Position numbers and translations under genes: made by a program | Notes under the pieces: model-generated | Databases searched by the model: none | What the model saw: only the letters and a program-made list of their open reading frames with translations | What the model was told of the DNA's origin: nothing | Shown: positions 7,388-16,305 of the stretch, piece by piece | Numbering within the stretch: position 1 is the first letter of the stretch | Layout: the number at the start of each line of letters is the position of its first letter | Source of the DNA: Candidatus Mediterraneibacter surreyensis | GTDB taxonomy: Bacteria > Bacillota > Clostridia > Lachnospirales > Lachnospiraceae | Direction of reading: 5' to 3' | Assembly: GCA_019118885.1 (NCBI GenBank) | Contig: DWYB01000026.1 | Location: 1-64,000 of the forward strand | Length of the DNA: 64,000 nucleotides

Positions 7388-9313
7388 ATGCAGATTACGG
7401 ATCTTCGGATACGCAATTTTAAATCAATTAAAGATATGCATATCAGTGATATTGAGAATGCTCTTATTCTGGTCGGAAAAAATGACACCGGAAAGACCGC
7501 CGTCCTTGACGCTGTGCGCGCCGTGGGCGGAGATTACCTTGTCAGGGAAGAAGACTTCCGGGAGAATTTTCCAAACGTGGAGATCAGCGCGGAGCTGCGC
7601 ATCACGGAGGATGATCTGAAGAGGTTTCACAGATTCGGAGTAGTCAGCGCTTACCGGAGACCTGAAGCATGGTATCGTGAATTCTGCAGGAAGCTTCCTT
7701 CCTTTTTGCCTGACGGTGGAATAGAAACAGACAGCGGAAAAGGAACAGACAGTGACAGAACTTTTTCCGGAGGCACACTGACATTTGAGTTCTCTGTCAA
7801 TCGGGAAGGACGTACGCGGTACAGTGACGGAAAGCAGAAAGACAACAGATACATTCCGAAGATTTTTCCGCATATCTATTTTATGGATACCCAGCGCGAC
7901 CTGAAGAAATTTCAGGATGATCTGCTCTTAATGCAGGAGGACGATCTTCTGAAACGGATGCGCTCCGGCTGCTGTATGTTTGATGTGGCAAAGGAATGCA
8001 ATCACTGTTTTTCCTGTATCGGGCTGATCCACAAGAAGACAACTGAGGAGCTGAATGCTTTTGAGGCGTCGAAGCTCCTGGAATATAAGCTGTATAATCT
8101 GAATCTGGATTCATTTTCCAGGAGAGTGAATGAGATTTTCCGCAGGAACGGCGGCAGAGATGAGATTGCTTACTCTATGGATCTGGATATCGAACGGACG
8201 CTTTCGGTTACGGCTTCCGTGCGTCAGGCTGGATATCAGAAGAACCGTCCTACCGAGAGTATGGGGAAGGGTATGCGCAGCATCTATATGCTTTCTCTTC
8301 TGGAGGCGTATGAAGAGGAAGGCATGAAGAATGCGGACATTATTATGGTGGAAGATCCGGAAATCTTTCTCCACCCGAAGCTTCAGAAAGTATCGGGAGA
8401 TATTCTGTACAGGCTGTCGAAAAAGAATCAGGTCATGTTCTCTACCCATTCTCCGAATCTGCTGTCGAATTTCAGCAGCAGACAGATCCGACAGGTATTT
8501 CTGGATAAGGACGGATTTTCTGAAGTGCGGGAGAAGACGGATATCAGCGCAGTTCTGGACGATCTGGGCTATTCGGCAAACGATCTGATGAACGTAAATT
8601 TTGTTTTTATCGTAGAGGGCAAGCAGGATAAGAGCAGACTTCCGCTTCTGATCCGGAAATATTATTCAGAGACATACGACAGCGAGGGAAACCTTTCACG
8701 CATTGCGATCATTACGACCAACAGCTGTACGAATATCAAGACCTATGCAAATCTGAAATATATGAACCAGATTTACATAAAAGATAATTTCCTTATGATC
8801 CGGGACGGAGACGGTAAGGACAGTGAAGAACTGAAATCACAGCTCTGTAATTATTACGCCCGGAGAAATGAGGAGGACATAGACCGTCTGCCGAGGGTCA
8901 CAGAGAAGAATGTACTGATTCTGAAGTACTATTCTTTTGAAAACTATTTCCTTGATCCGAAGGTAATGGCAGAGATCGGGATCATTGAATCGGAAGAGCA
9001 GTTTTATGAAATATTCATAGAAAAATGGCGTGAGTATCTGTACCGGCTTAGAAGCGGCCGGAAGCTGACTGAGGTCATCGGACATGACCTTACGTCCGTG
9101 GATGATATAAAGCAGCACATGGAAGAGATCCGGATTCATATGCGGGGCCATAACCTGTATGATATCTACTATGGACGTTACAGGGAGAATGAACAGGAAA
9201 TCCTGAGCCGCTATATCGACGCGGCGCCGAGAGAGGATTTTGCGGATATTCTGGATTCCATTGACCGGTTTATTTATTTTGAGAGTAGAAAGAAAAAGGA
9301 AGAAAATCTGTAG
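7388..9313 (+). CDS. OLD-family ATP-dependent endonuclease
   Basis: A 641-residue protein with an SMC/RecF-type ABC ATPase in the N-terminal two thirds and a C-terminal TOPRIM nuclease. The Walker A is GKNDTGKT (residues 30-37) after the RIRNFKSI strand usual for this fold; the Walker B region is IIMVEDPEIFLHPKL, followed by the switch His in STHSPNLLSNF. The TOPRIM acids are in FIVEGKQDKSRL (about residue 411) and RDGDGKDSEEL (about 472-476). A Cys-rich insert (CCMFDVAKECNHCFSC) in the helical part is unusual and may bind a metal. It stands alone with no UvrD/GajB-like helicase beside it, so it is a class 1 OLD. OLD proteins act in phage exclusion or DNA repair; defence is an inference here. 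ATG 7388 has GGAGGT 6 bases upstream. Confidence 0.88.
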   Translation: MQITDLRIRNFKSIKDMHISDIENALILVGKNDTGKTAVLDAVRAVGGDYLVREEDFRENFPNVEISAELRITEDDLKRFHRFGVVSAYRRPEAWYREFCRKLPSFLPDGGIETDSGKGTDSDRTFSGGTLTFEFSVNREGRTRYSDGKQKDNRYIPKIFPHIYFMDTQRDLKKFQDDLLLMQEDDLLKRMRSGCCMFDVAKECNHCFSCIGLIHKKTTEELNAFEASKLLEYKLYNLNLDSFSRRVNEIFRRNGGRDEIAYSMDLDIERTLSVTASVRQAGYQKNRPTESMGKGMRSIYMLSLLEAYEEEGMKNADIIMVEDPEIFLHPKLQKVSGDILYRLSKKNQVMFSTHSPNLLSNFSSRQIRQVFLDKDGFSEVREKTDISAVLDDLGYSANDLMNVNFVFIVEGKQDKSRLPLLIRKYYSETYDSEGNLSRIAIITTNSCTNIKTYANLKYMNQIYIKDNFLMIRDGDGKDSEELKSQLCNYYARRNEEDIDRLPRVTEKNVLILKYYSFENYFLDPKVMAEIGIIESEEQFYEIFIEKWREYLYRLRSGRKLTEVIGHDLTSVDDIKQHMEEIRIHMRGHNLYDIYYGRYRENEQEILSRYIDAAPREDFADILDSIDRFIYFESRKKKEENL

Positions 9314-9327
9314 AGCGGAGTGAAAAG

Positions 9328-10140
9328 ATGAAAGCAGCAGTATTAGTGGACAATATCGGAAACGACGGTCTCCCGGGTGAGTGGGGCTTAAGTTTCTATA
9401 TAGAATATAAGAATCAGAAGATACTGCTGGATGCAGGGCAGGCCGGCCTGTTTGCGGAAAATGCCGGGAAGCTGGGATTGCGTCTGGCTGACGTGGACTA
9501 TGCTGTACTTTCCCATGCTCATTATGATCATGCGGATGGTATGCCGGTGTTTTTTGAACAGAATGACAGGGCGAAACTTTATCTGAAAGAATCCTGCAGG
9601 GAGAACTGTTATGACCGCAAAGAAGGGCGTATGAAGTATATCGGTATAAAGAGCGGAATGCTGGAAAAGTACAGAGACAGGATCATTCGTGTGTCTGGAG
9701 ATAAGAAGATCAACGACGGCGTCTGGCTGATCTCTCACAGTGCGGAAAGCATGAAAAAGGCCGGAGAACGGGAGCATATGTATCTGAGAGAAGGAAATGA
9801 CTGGGTGCCGGACTGCTTTGCCCATGAGCAGAGTCTGGTATTCGAGACAGAATCAGGAATTGTCATCTTTAACAGTTGTTCCCACGGGGGCGCGGACAAT
9901 ATCATAAATGAGGTGTCCGCTGCATTTTCGGGCAGACAGATATGTGCAATGATCGGCGGATTCCATCTATATAACAAATCAGCAGAATATGTGCGTAGAT
10001 TTGCAGAGAAGGTACGCGCTACCGGAGTGGAGAAGATCTATACCGGACACTGTACAGGAGAGGAGGGGTACCGCATCATGCATGAAGTACTTGGAGATAA
10101 AGTACGTCAGCTTGAAGCGGGCCTTGAAATCGTGTTATGA
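9328..10140 (+). CDS. metallo-beta-lactamase-fold hydrolase linked to corrinoid genes
   Basis: A 270-residue MBL-fold protein. The metal motif is LSHAHYDHADG (H-x-H-x-D-H), with NSCSHGG and the GGFHLYN and YTGHCTG blocks typical of the subfamily annotated as 7,8-dihydropterin-6-yl-methyl-aminobenzene 5'-phosphate synthase-like. No signal peptide, so cytoplasmic. Its stop overlaps the start of cbiB (ATG 10137), and the whole series to cobA-hemD is tightly packed, so it is the first gene of a corrinoid operon. Homologues often accompany cobalamin genes, but its step in the pathway is not known to me. Confidence 0.8.
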   Translation: MKAAVLVDNIGNDGLPGEWGLSFYIEYKNQKILLDAGQAGLFAENAGKLGLRLADVDYAVLSHAHYDHADGMPVFFEQNDRAKLYLKESCRENCYDRKEGRMKYIGIKSGMLEKYRDRIIRVSGDKKINDGVWLISHSAESMKKAGEREHMYLREGNDWVPDCFAHEQSLVFETESGIVIFNSCSHGGADNIINEVSAAFSGRQICAMIGGFHLYNKSAEYVRRFAEKVRATGVEKIYTGHCTGEEGYRIMHEVLGDKVRQLEAGLEIVL

Positions 10141-11111
10141 TAATGTCACTTACAGCCTGTACGGCAGGCTTTTTCCTTGATTTTATATTTGGAGATCCGG
10201 TATGGCTCTACCACCCGGTGCGGCTGATCGGAAAAGGGATATCTTTTGGCGAACGGCAGCTTAGGAAGCTATGCAGCAGGAATAAAAGCGGTCGCGGGCT
10301 CGTCGCCGCGGGCGCCGTCCTGTGGATGTGCATCGCAGGGCTTTCCTTTCTGATTCCGCTGGGAGTGATAGCTCTGGCGCAGAAGATTCATCCGGCGCTG
10401 AGGTTTGTTCTGGAGTCATTCTGGTGCTATCAGATTGTTGCGGCAAGATGCCTGTGTAAAGAGAGTGGGAAAGTCTATGAAAGATTAAAAGCAGAGGATC
10501 TCCCGGGCGCGCGAAGGGCGGTATCCATGATCGTCGGAAGAGATACGGAAAACCTAAGTGCAGAAGGGGTGACGAAAGCGGCGGTGGAGACCGTAGCAGA
10601 GAATACATCGGACGGAGTGACGGCGCCGCTCATCTACATGCTGATCGGCGGAGCTCCTCTTGGCTTTCTCTACAAGGCGGTCAATACTATGGACTCCATG
10701 CTTGGATATAAGAATGATAAGTACCTGTATTTCGGGCGTATTCCGGCGAAGATGGACGATGTCTTCAATTATATTCCTTCCCGTATTACTGCATTGTTTA
10801 TGATCGCAGCATCGTATCTCTGCGGTCTGGACGGAAAAAATGCATGGCGGATCTATCGAAGGGACCGACGGAAACATGCAAGTCCGAATGCCGCACAGAC
10901 AGAAGCAGTCTGCGCAGGAGCGCTTAGAGTAAGGCTGGCGGGAGACGCCGTTTATTTCGGGAAATTGTATAAGAAGGAATTCATTGGAGATGCCATAAGG
11001 CAGATAGAACCGGAAGATATCAAAAGGGCAGGGCGGCTCATGTACGTGACTGCTTTTTTGATGCTGCTGGTGTTCGGAGCAGTAAAATATGCTCTGTTGA
11101 TTATGTTTTAA
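10137..11111 (+). CDS. cbiB: adenosylcobinamide-phosphate synthase CbiB
   Basis: A 324-residue polytopic membrane protein that joins (R)-1-amino-2-propanol phosphate (or ethanolamine phosphate) to adenosylcobyric acid. The N-terminus ends in the family signature FLDFIFGDPVWLYHPVRLIGKG; the internal VSMIVGRDTENLSAEGVTKA and VAENTSDGVTAPLIYM blocks, then MDSMLGYKNDKYLYFGRIPAKMDDV, are hallmark CbiB motifs. The final helix is MLLVFGAVKYALLIMF. It overlaps the MBL gene by 4 bases and is followed by the cobD aminotransferase-like gene that makes its aminopropanol substrate. Confidence 0.95.
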   Translation: MIMSLTACTAGFFLDFIFGDPVWLYHPVRLIGKGISFGERQLRKLCSRNKSGRGLVAAGAVLWMCIAGLSFLIPLGVIALAQKIHPALRFVLESFWCYQIVAARCLCKESGKVYERLKAEDLPGARRAVSMIVGRDTENLSAEGVTKAAVETVAENTSDGVTAPLIYMLIGGAPLGFLYKAVNTMDSMLGYKNDKYLYFGRIPAKMDDVFNYIPSRITALFMIAASYLCGLDGKNAWRIYRRDRRKHASPNAAQTEAVCAGALRVRLAGDAVYFGKLYKKEFIGDAIRQIEPEDIKRAGRLMYVTAFLMLLVFGAVKYALLIMF

Positions 11112-11166
11112 AAAAGAGCGATGAAGCAGGGGTTGCTGCTTCGCAGGAGGGTTCAGGAGGAACAGG

Positions 11167-12225
11167 ATGATATACGGACACGGCGGAGACATATATACAT
11201 ATCAGGATATGCTGGATTTTTCCGTCAATGTAAATCCGCTTGGAACACCGGAACGTGTGATTACAGCGGCTAAACGGGGAGTGGAATCTGCGGCGGTTTA
11301 TCCTGACAGCCGGTGTGGGAGGCTGAGGGAAAAACTGGCAGGGAAACAGAATCTGCCGGAGGAAAGCTATATATTCGGCAATGGAGCAGCGGATATCATT
11401 TATACGCTTGTGCTGGCGGAAAAACCGAAACGAGCGCTAATACCGGTACCTGCATTTTCTGAATATGAGCAGGCACTTGAGTGTGCTGGATGCGAAATAA
11501 AATACTATTATACAAAAGAAAATAATTGCTTTTGTATAGATAGTGATTTCCTTAAAGAACTTAAAAAAGATGTGGATATAGTATTCCTTTGTTCACCGGT
11601 TAATCCGTCCGGTCATAGGCTTGATAAGCAATTGATGAAGCAGGCGGCGGATATTTGTGAGGAAAACGGTATCCGTCTGGTAGTGGACGAATGTTTTGTA
11701 GAATTTCTTCAGGAAACAGAAAAATATTCTATGATTGACAATGTAAAGAAGTACCGTCAGTTATTTATCCTTCGGGCTTTTACAAAGATATATGCTATGG
11801 CTGGATTGAGACTTGGCTATGGCATCTCATCCGACTGCGGGCTGCTGGAACGGATGGAACGGGCAAGCCAGCCATGGAGTGTGTCTGTTCCCGCACAGGA
11901 GGCAGGAATTGCAGCTCTGGATGAAGATATGTATGTCGAGAACGCCAGAAATCTGATCGTGAAGGAACGGGATTATCTGGAAAGAGAACTAAAAAAAATG
12001 GGAATTAAATTTGTTTCTTCAGATGTAAATTTCATTCTTTTATACACTAGAATAAATCTATTTGATAAAATGAGAAATCATGGCATATTGATACGGAACT
12101 GTGAAAATTACAGAGGACTGGGGAGAGGCTGGTATCGTGTTGCCGTGCGCACACATGAGGAAAATTTCTGCCTGATAAATGCATTAAAGTGTGCGGCAGG
12201 AGACAGAACGGAGGTAACCGGATGA
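11167..12225 (+). CDS. cobD: threonine-phosphate decarboxylase-type PLP enzyme
   Basis: A 352-residue fold-type I PLP enzyme that, by family and place, decarboxylates L-threonine O-3-phosphate to aminopropanol phosphate for CbiB. The N-terminus HGGDIYTYQDMLDFSVNVNP is diagnostic of CobD/CobC proteins rather than histidinol-phosphate aminotransferase. The PLP lysine is in AFTKIYAMAGLRLGYG; LCSPVNPSGH and VVDECFVEF are the other cofactor contacts. Ribosome binding site CAGGAGG. The stop overlaps the cbiP start (ATGA at 12222). A region around 11504-11545 carries a strong inverted repeat of TATACAAAAG inside the coding sequence. Confidence 0.9.
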   Translation: MIYGHGGDIYTYQDMLDFSVNVNPLGTPERVITAAKRGVESAAVYPDSRCGRLREKLAGKQNLPEESYIFGNGAADIIYTLVLAEKPKRALIPVPAFSEYEQALECAGCEIKYYYTKENNCFCIDSDFLKELKKDVDIVFLCSPVNPSGHRLDKQLMKQAADICEENGIRLVVDECFVEFLQETEKYSMIDNVKKYRQLFILRAFTKIYAMAGLRLGYGISSDCGLLERMERASQPWSVSVPAQEAGIAALDEDMYVENARNLIVKERDYLERELKKMGIKFVSSDVNFILLYTRINLFDKMRNHGILIRNCENYRGLGRGWYRVAVRTHEENFCLINALKCAAGDRTEVTG

Positions 12226-13781
12226 AAGGATCGATCATGATACAGGGAACCATGTCCAACGCCGGAAAGAGCGTACTGGCCGGCGGACTGTGCCGGGTGC
12301 TCAGGCAGGATGGTTACAGTGTGGCTCCCTTTAAATCACAGAATATGGCGCTCAACTCATTTATCACGAAGGAAGGGCTTGAGATGGGGCGCGCTCAGGT
12401 GATGCAGGCGGAAGCCGCAGGAATTGAACCTTCGGCGGCTATGAACCCAATTCTGCTTAAACCGACAAATGATACAGGTTCCCAGGTCATTATCAATGGA
12501 AAACCGGTGGGAACCATGTCTGCTGTGGAGTATTACAGGCATAAACGGGACTATATTCCATATATTATGGAAGCGTATGGGAAACTGAGGCAGAAGTATG
12601 ACGTGATCGTGATCGAAGGGGCGGGAAGTCCCGCGGAAATCAATTTGAAACAGGACGATATCGTGAACATGGGCCTGGCGGAACTGGTGGACGCGCCTGT
12701 GCTTCTTGCAGGAGATATCGACAGAGGCGGCGTGTTCGCGCAGCTGATCGGAACCGTTATGCTACTGGAGGAAAAGGAACGTCAGAGAATCAAGGGAATG
12801 ATCATTAATAAATTCCGCGGCGATGTGTCAATCCTGAAACCGGGGCTTACGATGCTCGAGGAACGGGCAAAGATACCGGTGCTTGGAGTGGTGCCGTATT
12901 TCTATCTGGATATTGATGAAGAGGACAGCCTGACAGAGCGTTTTCAGAAGAAAGAGAATGCAGGTCTTGTAGATATCGCGGTGATCCGTCTGCCGAGAAT
13001 ATCTAATTTTACAGATATCGCGCCGCTGGAGGCGCATGAAGAAGCGGGGGTGCGCTATGTCAGTTCTCCGGCAGAGTTCGGGGAACCGGATGCGGTGATT
13101 CTGCCGGGCAGCAAGAATACCATTCAGGATCTGCTCTGGATGCGGCAGAACGGGCTTGAGGCAAAGATCCTGCGGTGTGCGTCTAAAGGCGGGCTTGTGT
13201 TCGGGATCTGCGGCGGCTATCAGATGCTCGGACAGGAAATCTCCGATCCGGCAGGAGTAGAGCAGAAAGGAACGGTCAGAGGGATGGGGCTCCTCCCGAT
13301 CCGGACGGTATTTGATAAAGAGAAGACAAGAACAAGGGTGCAGGGGCATTTCCTTTCGACAGAAGGAATCTTAAAGGAACTCTCGGGTGCAGAACTGGAG
13401 GGGTATGAGATCCATATGGGAGAGACCTTTCTTCTGAATCATGCGAAATCCCTTGTAGAATTTGCAGATATTACGGAGCAGTCTGGAAACAGTGCCGCGG
13501 ATATTTCCGGTAATTTACGTGCGGACGGCGTCCAGTGCGGAAATGTCTATGGATGTTATGTCCACGGGATTTTTGATGCTCCGGGATGTGCAAAGGGATT
13601 CCTGACTTCGCTGTTAAGACAGAAAGGGTACGATCCTTCTGATATGCAGGTGACAGACTGGAAAGCATATAAGGAAGAGCAGTACGACAAGCTTGCAGAT
13701 ATTATCCGGGAAAACCTTGAGATGGAGCGGATTTATCAGATCATAGAGAAAGGAAATGGTGCGTCATGCGGTCTGCAATAA
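12222..13781 (+). CDS. cbiP: cobyric acid synthase (cobyrinic acid a,c-diamide amidotransferase)
   Basis: A 519-residue glutamine amidotransferase that amidates carboxylates b, d, e and g of adenosylcobyrinic acid a,c-diamide. The N-terminal synthetase domain carries the P-loop-like IQGTMSNAGKS (residues 7-17) and FKSQNMALNSF; DRGGVFAQLIG follows. The C-terminal GATase domain has the nucleophile in FGICGGYQMLG (Cys near residue 329) and the catalytic His in GCYVHGIF. ATG 12222 with GGAGGT 7 bases upstream is preferred over an upstream ATG at 12189 in the 3' end of cobD. Its last 16 bases overlap hemC. Confidence 0.95.
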   Translation: MKGSIMIQGTMSNAGKSVLAGGLCRVLRQDGYSVAPFKSQNMALNSFITKEGLEMGRAQVMQAEAAGIEPSAAMNPILLKPTNDTGSQVIINGKPVGTMSAVEYYRHKRDYIPYIMEAYGKLRQKYDVIVIEGAGSPAEINLKQDDIVNMGLAELVDAPVLLAGDIDRGGVFAQLIGTVMLLEEKERQRIKGMIINKFRGDVSILKPGLTMLEERAKIPVLGVVPYFYLDIDEEDSLTERFQKKENAGLVDIAVIRLPRISNFTDIAPLEAHEEAGVRYVSSPAEFGEPDAVILPGSKNTIQDLLWMRQNGLEAKILRCASKGGLVFGICGGYQMLGQEISDPAGVEQKGTVRGMGLLPIRTVFDKEKTRTRVQGHFLSTEGILKELSGAELEGYEIHMGETFLLNHAKSLVEFADITEQSGNSAADISGNLRADGVQCGNVYGCYVHGIFDAPGCAKGFLTSLLRQKGYDPSDMQVTDWKAYKEEQYDKLADIIRENLEMERIYQIIEKGNGASCGLQ

Positions 13782-14650
13782 GGATCGGCAGCAGAGAGAG
13801 TCTGCTGGCGGTCAGACAGGCGGAGATTATCAGGGATCAGATTATGGACAGCGATCCGGAGGTTTCCGTGGAAATCATTACGATGAAAACAACAGGGGAT
13901 AGGATACTGGATAAAAGTCTGGCAAAGATTGGCGGGAAAGGATTGTTTGTAAAGGAACTGGATCGTGCGCTTATGGATGGCAGAATTGATATCGCGGTGC
14001 ATAGCCTGAAAGATATGCCTATGGAAGTTATTCCGGAGTTCCCGATCCTTGCATACGGCAGACGGGAGGATCCGCGGGATGTGATCCTGTACCGCCCTGG
14101 TCTTGAGGCATTGCCAGAACAGGCGGTCATCGGTACATCAAGCAGGAGACGGATGCTCCAGATGCAGCGGCTGTATCCGGACTGTACATTCCGGGGAATC
14201 CGGGGAAATGTGCAGACCAGGCTGAAAAAGCTTGAGACAGAAGGGTATGACGGGACAATTCTGGCGGCTGCGGGTCTGAAACGTCTCGGGATGGAGCAGG
14301 TGATCAGCCGATATCTCTCCGTGGATGAGATGATTCCTGCGGCAGGCCAGGGAATCCTTGCCGTACAGGGAAGAAAAGGAGAAAATTACGGGTGGATCGA
14401 CCGGATTGATGACAGAGAGAGCCGGGCGGCTGCACTGGCAGAGCGTCAGTTTATCCGTGTGACCGGGGGAGACTGCACTTCCCCCTGCGCCGCACATGCG
14501 CAGGTGAGTGGAAATGAACTGAGGCTGACAGGACTGTACTATAGTGAAGATGCAGAAGAATATACTGTAGACATAATTGTTGCTGATGTATCAAAATCCC
14601 GGCAGGCAGGCGAGGCTCTGGCAGAGCGGATGATGAGAAAGAATGACTGA
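13766..14650 (+). CDS. hemC: porphobilinogen deaminase (hydroxymethylbilane synthase)
   Basis: A 294-residue enzyme that condenses four porphobilinogens to hydroxymethylbilane. Landmarks are RIGSRESLLAVRQAE, KTTGDRILDKSLAKIGGKGLF, HSLKDMP and GTSSRRRMLQ; the dipyrromethane cofactor cysteine is in GDCTSPC near residue 236. The protein is slightly shorter than E. coli HemC, as usual in Clostridia. It overlaps cbiP by 16 bases and leads into the cobA-hemD fusion, so this deaminase is wired into corrinoid rather than haem synthesis; hemA, hemL and hemB are not in the window. Confidence 0.95.
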   Translation: MRSAIRIGSRESLLAVRQAEIIRDQIMDSDPEVSVEIITMKTTGDRILDKSLAKIGGKGLFVKELDRALMDGRIDIAVHSLKDMPMEVIPEFPILAYGRREDPRDVILYRPGLEALPEQAVIGTSSRRRMLQMQRLYPDCTFRGIRGNVQTRLKKLETEGYDGTILAAAGLKRLGMEQVISRYLSVDEMIPAAGQGILAVQGRKGENYGWIDRIDDRESRAAALAERQFIRVTGGDCTSPCAAHAQVSGNELRLTGLYYSEDAEEYTVDIIVADVSKSRQAGEALAERMMRKND

Positions 14651-14659
14651 TGATAGAAT

Positions 14660-16267
14660 GTGAACGATGGAGGCATAATTGACGGAATTATGAGTGGAAA
14701 TAGGAATGCCGGAAAAATAAATGAAAATAGTGCGTGCGGAAAAGTATGGCTTGCAGGAGCAGGCCCGGGAGATGCAGGGCTTCTGACGGTAAAAGCGGCA
14801 CATTTTATTGAGAGCGCGGATGTTATCGTTTACGATGCGCTGATCAGCGCGGAAGTGTTAAGCCGCATTCCTCAGGATACAGAGACAATCTATGTGGGCA
14901 AACATTCCGGAAATCATCCGGTCCCGCAGCATGAGATCAATCAGATCCTTGTGAGAGAGGCGAAGAAAGGAAAAAAAGTGCTCCGACTGAAAGGAGGAGA
15001 CCCGTTTGTCTTCGGGCGGGGCGGAGAGGAGCTGGAGACGCTTATCAGCGAACAGATTCCTTTCGAGGTGGTTCCGGGGATTACTTCTTCTGTGGCTGTT
15101 CCGGCTTACGCAGGGATTCCGGTGACGCACAGAGATTATACTTCTTCCTTTCATGTCATTACCGGACACGCGAGGAAAGACGGGACACTGAGCATTGATT
15201 TTGATTCTCTCGTCCGCCTGAATGGAACACTTGTATTTCTGATGAGTGTATCCTCTATGGAAAAGATCCTGAAAGGGCTGACTGACGCAGGGATGGATCC
15301 TGATATGCCTGCGGCAGTTCTGGAAAGGGGAACAACGGCAGGGCAGAGAAGAGTAACTGCAACTGTAGGAACATTAAAAGCCGAGTCAGACCGTGCTGGT
15401 ATCCGCACCCCTGCAATCATTGTTGTGGGGAAGGTGTGCGCGCTGTCAGACAAGCTTCACTGGGCGGAGGACAGACCGCTCGGCGGACGTCAGTTCCTGC
15501 TGACCCGTCCCCGACAGAATATGTCATCACTTGCCGGACGGCTGAGAGATCTCGGGGCTCAGGTCATCGAGATGCCTGCTATCCATACAGAGGAAGTCTG
15601 CCCGAATGAGCCCCTGAAAGCCGCACTGGAGCGTTTCAGACAGCACGGGGAAGGAAAATGGCTCGTTTTTACCAGTCCTATCGGTGTGAACGTTTTCTTT
15701 GACACATTAAAGGAAATGAAGATGGATCTGAGATCAGTTCTTGGAGGGACTGGAAAAGTACGGATCGGAGCCATCGGATCGGCGACCGCAGACGCACTCT
15801 GCGGATACGGACTGATTCCTGATGCGGTTCCCGGAACATATAATGCCGGAGAACTGGGAAAAGAACTGGCGGAAATGTCGGAGCCGGGAGAGTATGTACT
15901 GATCGCACGGGCCGAGAAAGGCTCGCCGGATCTGATACCGCCGCTTACAGATAAGGGACTTCTGGTGGATGACATTGCGTTGTACCGCACGGTATATGAA
16001 ATAAATCCGCTGTTAAAGGAAGAAGTTATGCGCATGCTGCAAAATGGTGAGATTGATGCAGTAACATTTACAAGCGCATCTACGGTCCGGGGATTTGTCC
16101 GGGCAATGAGAGAGAGCGGAATGGATTACCACAGTGTACGCGCAGTGTGCATCGGGGAGCAGACCGCACGGGCAGCGGCAGAATACAGGATGCGGACCGA
16201 AACCGCGGCTCAGGCGTCCATGAACGCCATGGTGGAGAAGATTATGGAACTGTTTAGAAATAACTGA
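14660..16267 (+). CDS. cobA-hemD: uroporphyrinogen-III C-methyltransferase / uroporphyrinogen-III synthase fusion
   Basis: A two-domain protein of 535 residues. Residues about 28-265 are the SUMT methyltransferase: VWLAGAGPGDAGLLTVKA, the SAM loop LKGGDPFVFGRGGEE, VPGITSSVAVPAYAGIPVTHR and LERGTTAGQRRV. Residues about 275-535 are HemD: RQFLLTRPRQN, WLVFTSPIGVNVFF and VTFTSASTVRGF. It turns hydroxymethylbilane (from HemC) into uroporphyrinogen III and then precorrin-2. Start is uncertain: GTG 14660 opens the frame, but ATG 14690, with GGAGG further upstream, would give a more standard N-terminus. The fusion is common in Clostridia and channels tetrapyrrole into corrinoid or sirohaem. Confidence 0.93.
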   Translation: MNDGGIIDGIMSGNRNAGKINENSACGKVWLAGAGPGDAGLLTVKAAHFIESADVIVYDALISAEVLSRIPQDTETIYVGKHSGNHPVPQHEINQILVREAKKGKKVLRLKGGDPFVFGRGGEELETLISEQIPFEVVPGITSSVAVPAYAGIPVTHRDYTSSFHVITGHARKDGTLSIDFDSLVRLNGTLVFLMSVSSMEKILKGLTDAGMDPDMPAAVLERGTTAGQRRVTATVGTLKAESDRAGIRTPAIIVVGKVCALSDKLHWAEDRPLGGRQFLLTRPRQNMSSLAGRLRDLGAQVIEMPAIHTEEVCPNEPLKAALERFRQHGEGKWLVFTSPIGVNVFFDTLKEMKMDLRSVLGGTGKVRIGAIGSATADALCGYGLIPDAVPGTYNAGELGKELAEMSEPGEYVLIARAEKGSPDLIPPLTDKGLLVDDIALYRTVYEINPLLKEEVMRMLQNGEIDAVTFTSASTVRGFVRAMRESGMDYHSVRAVCIGEQTARAAAEYRMRTETAAQASMNAMVEKIMELFRNN

Positions 16268-16305
16268 TAATATATAACCCCAAAGCTGGTGGAGGAGAGA
16301 GCAAA

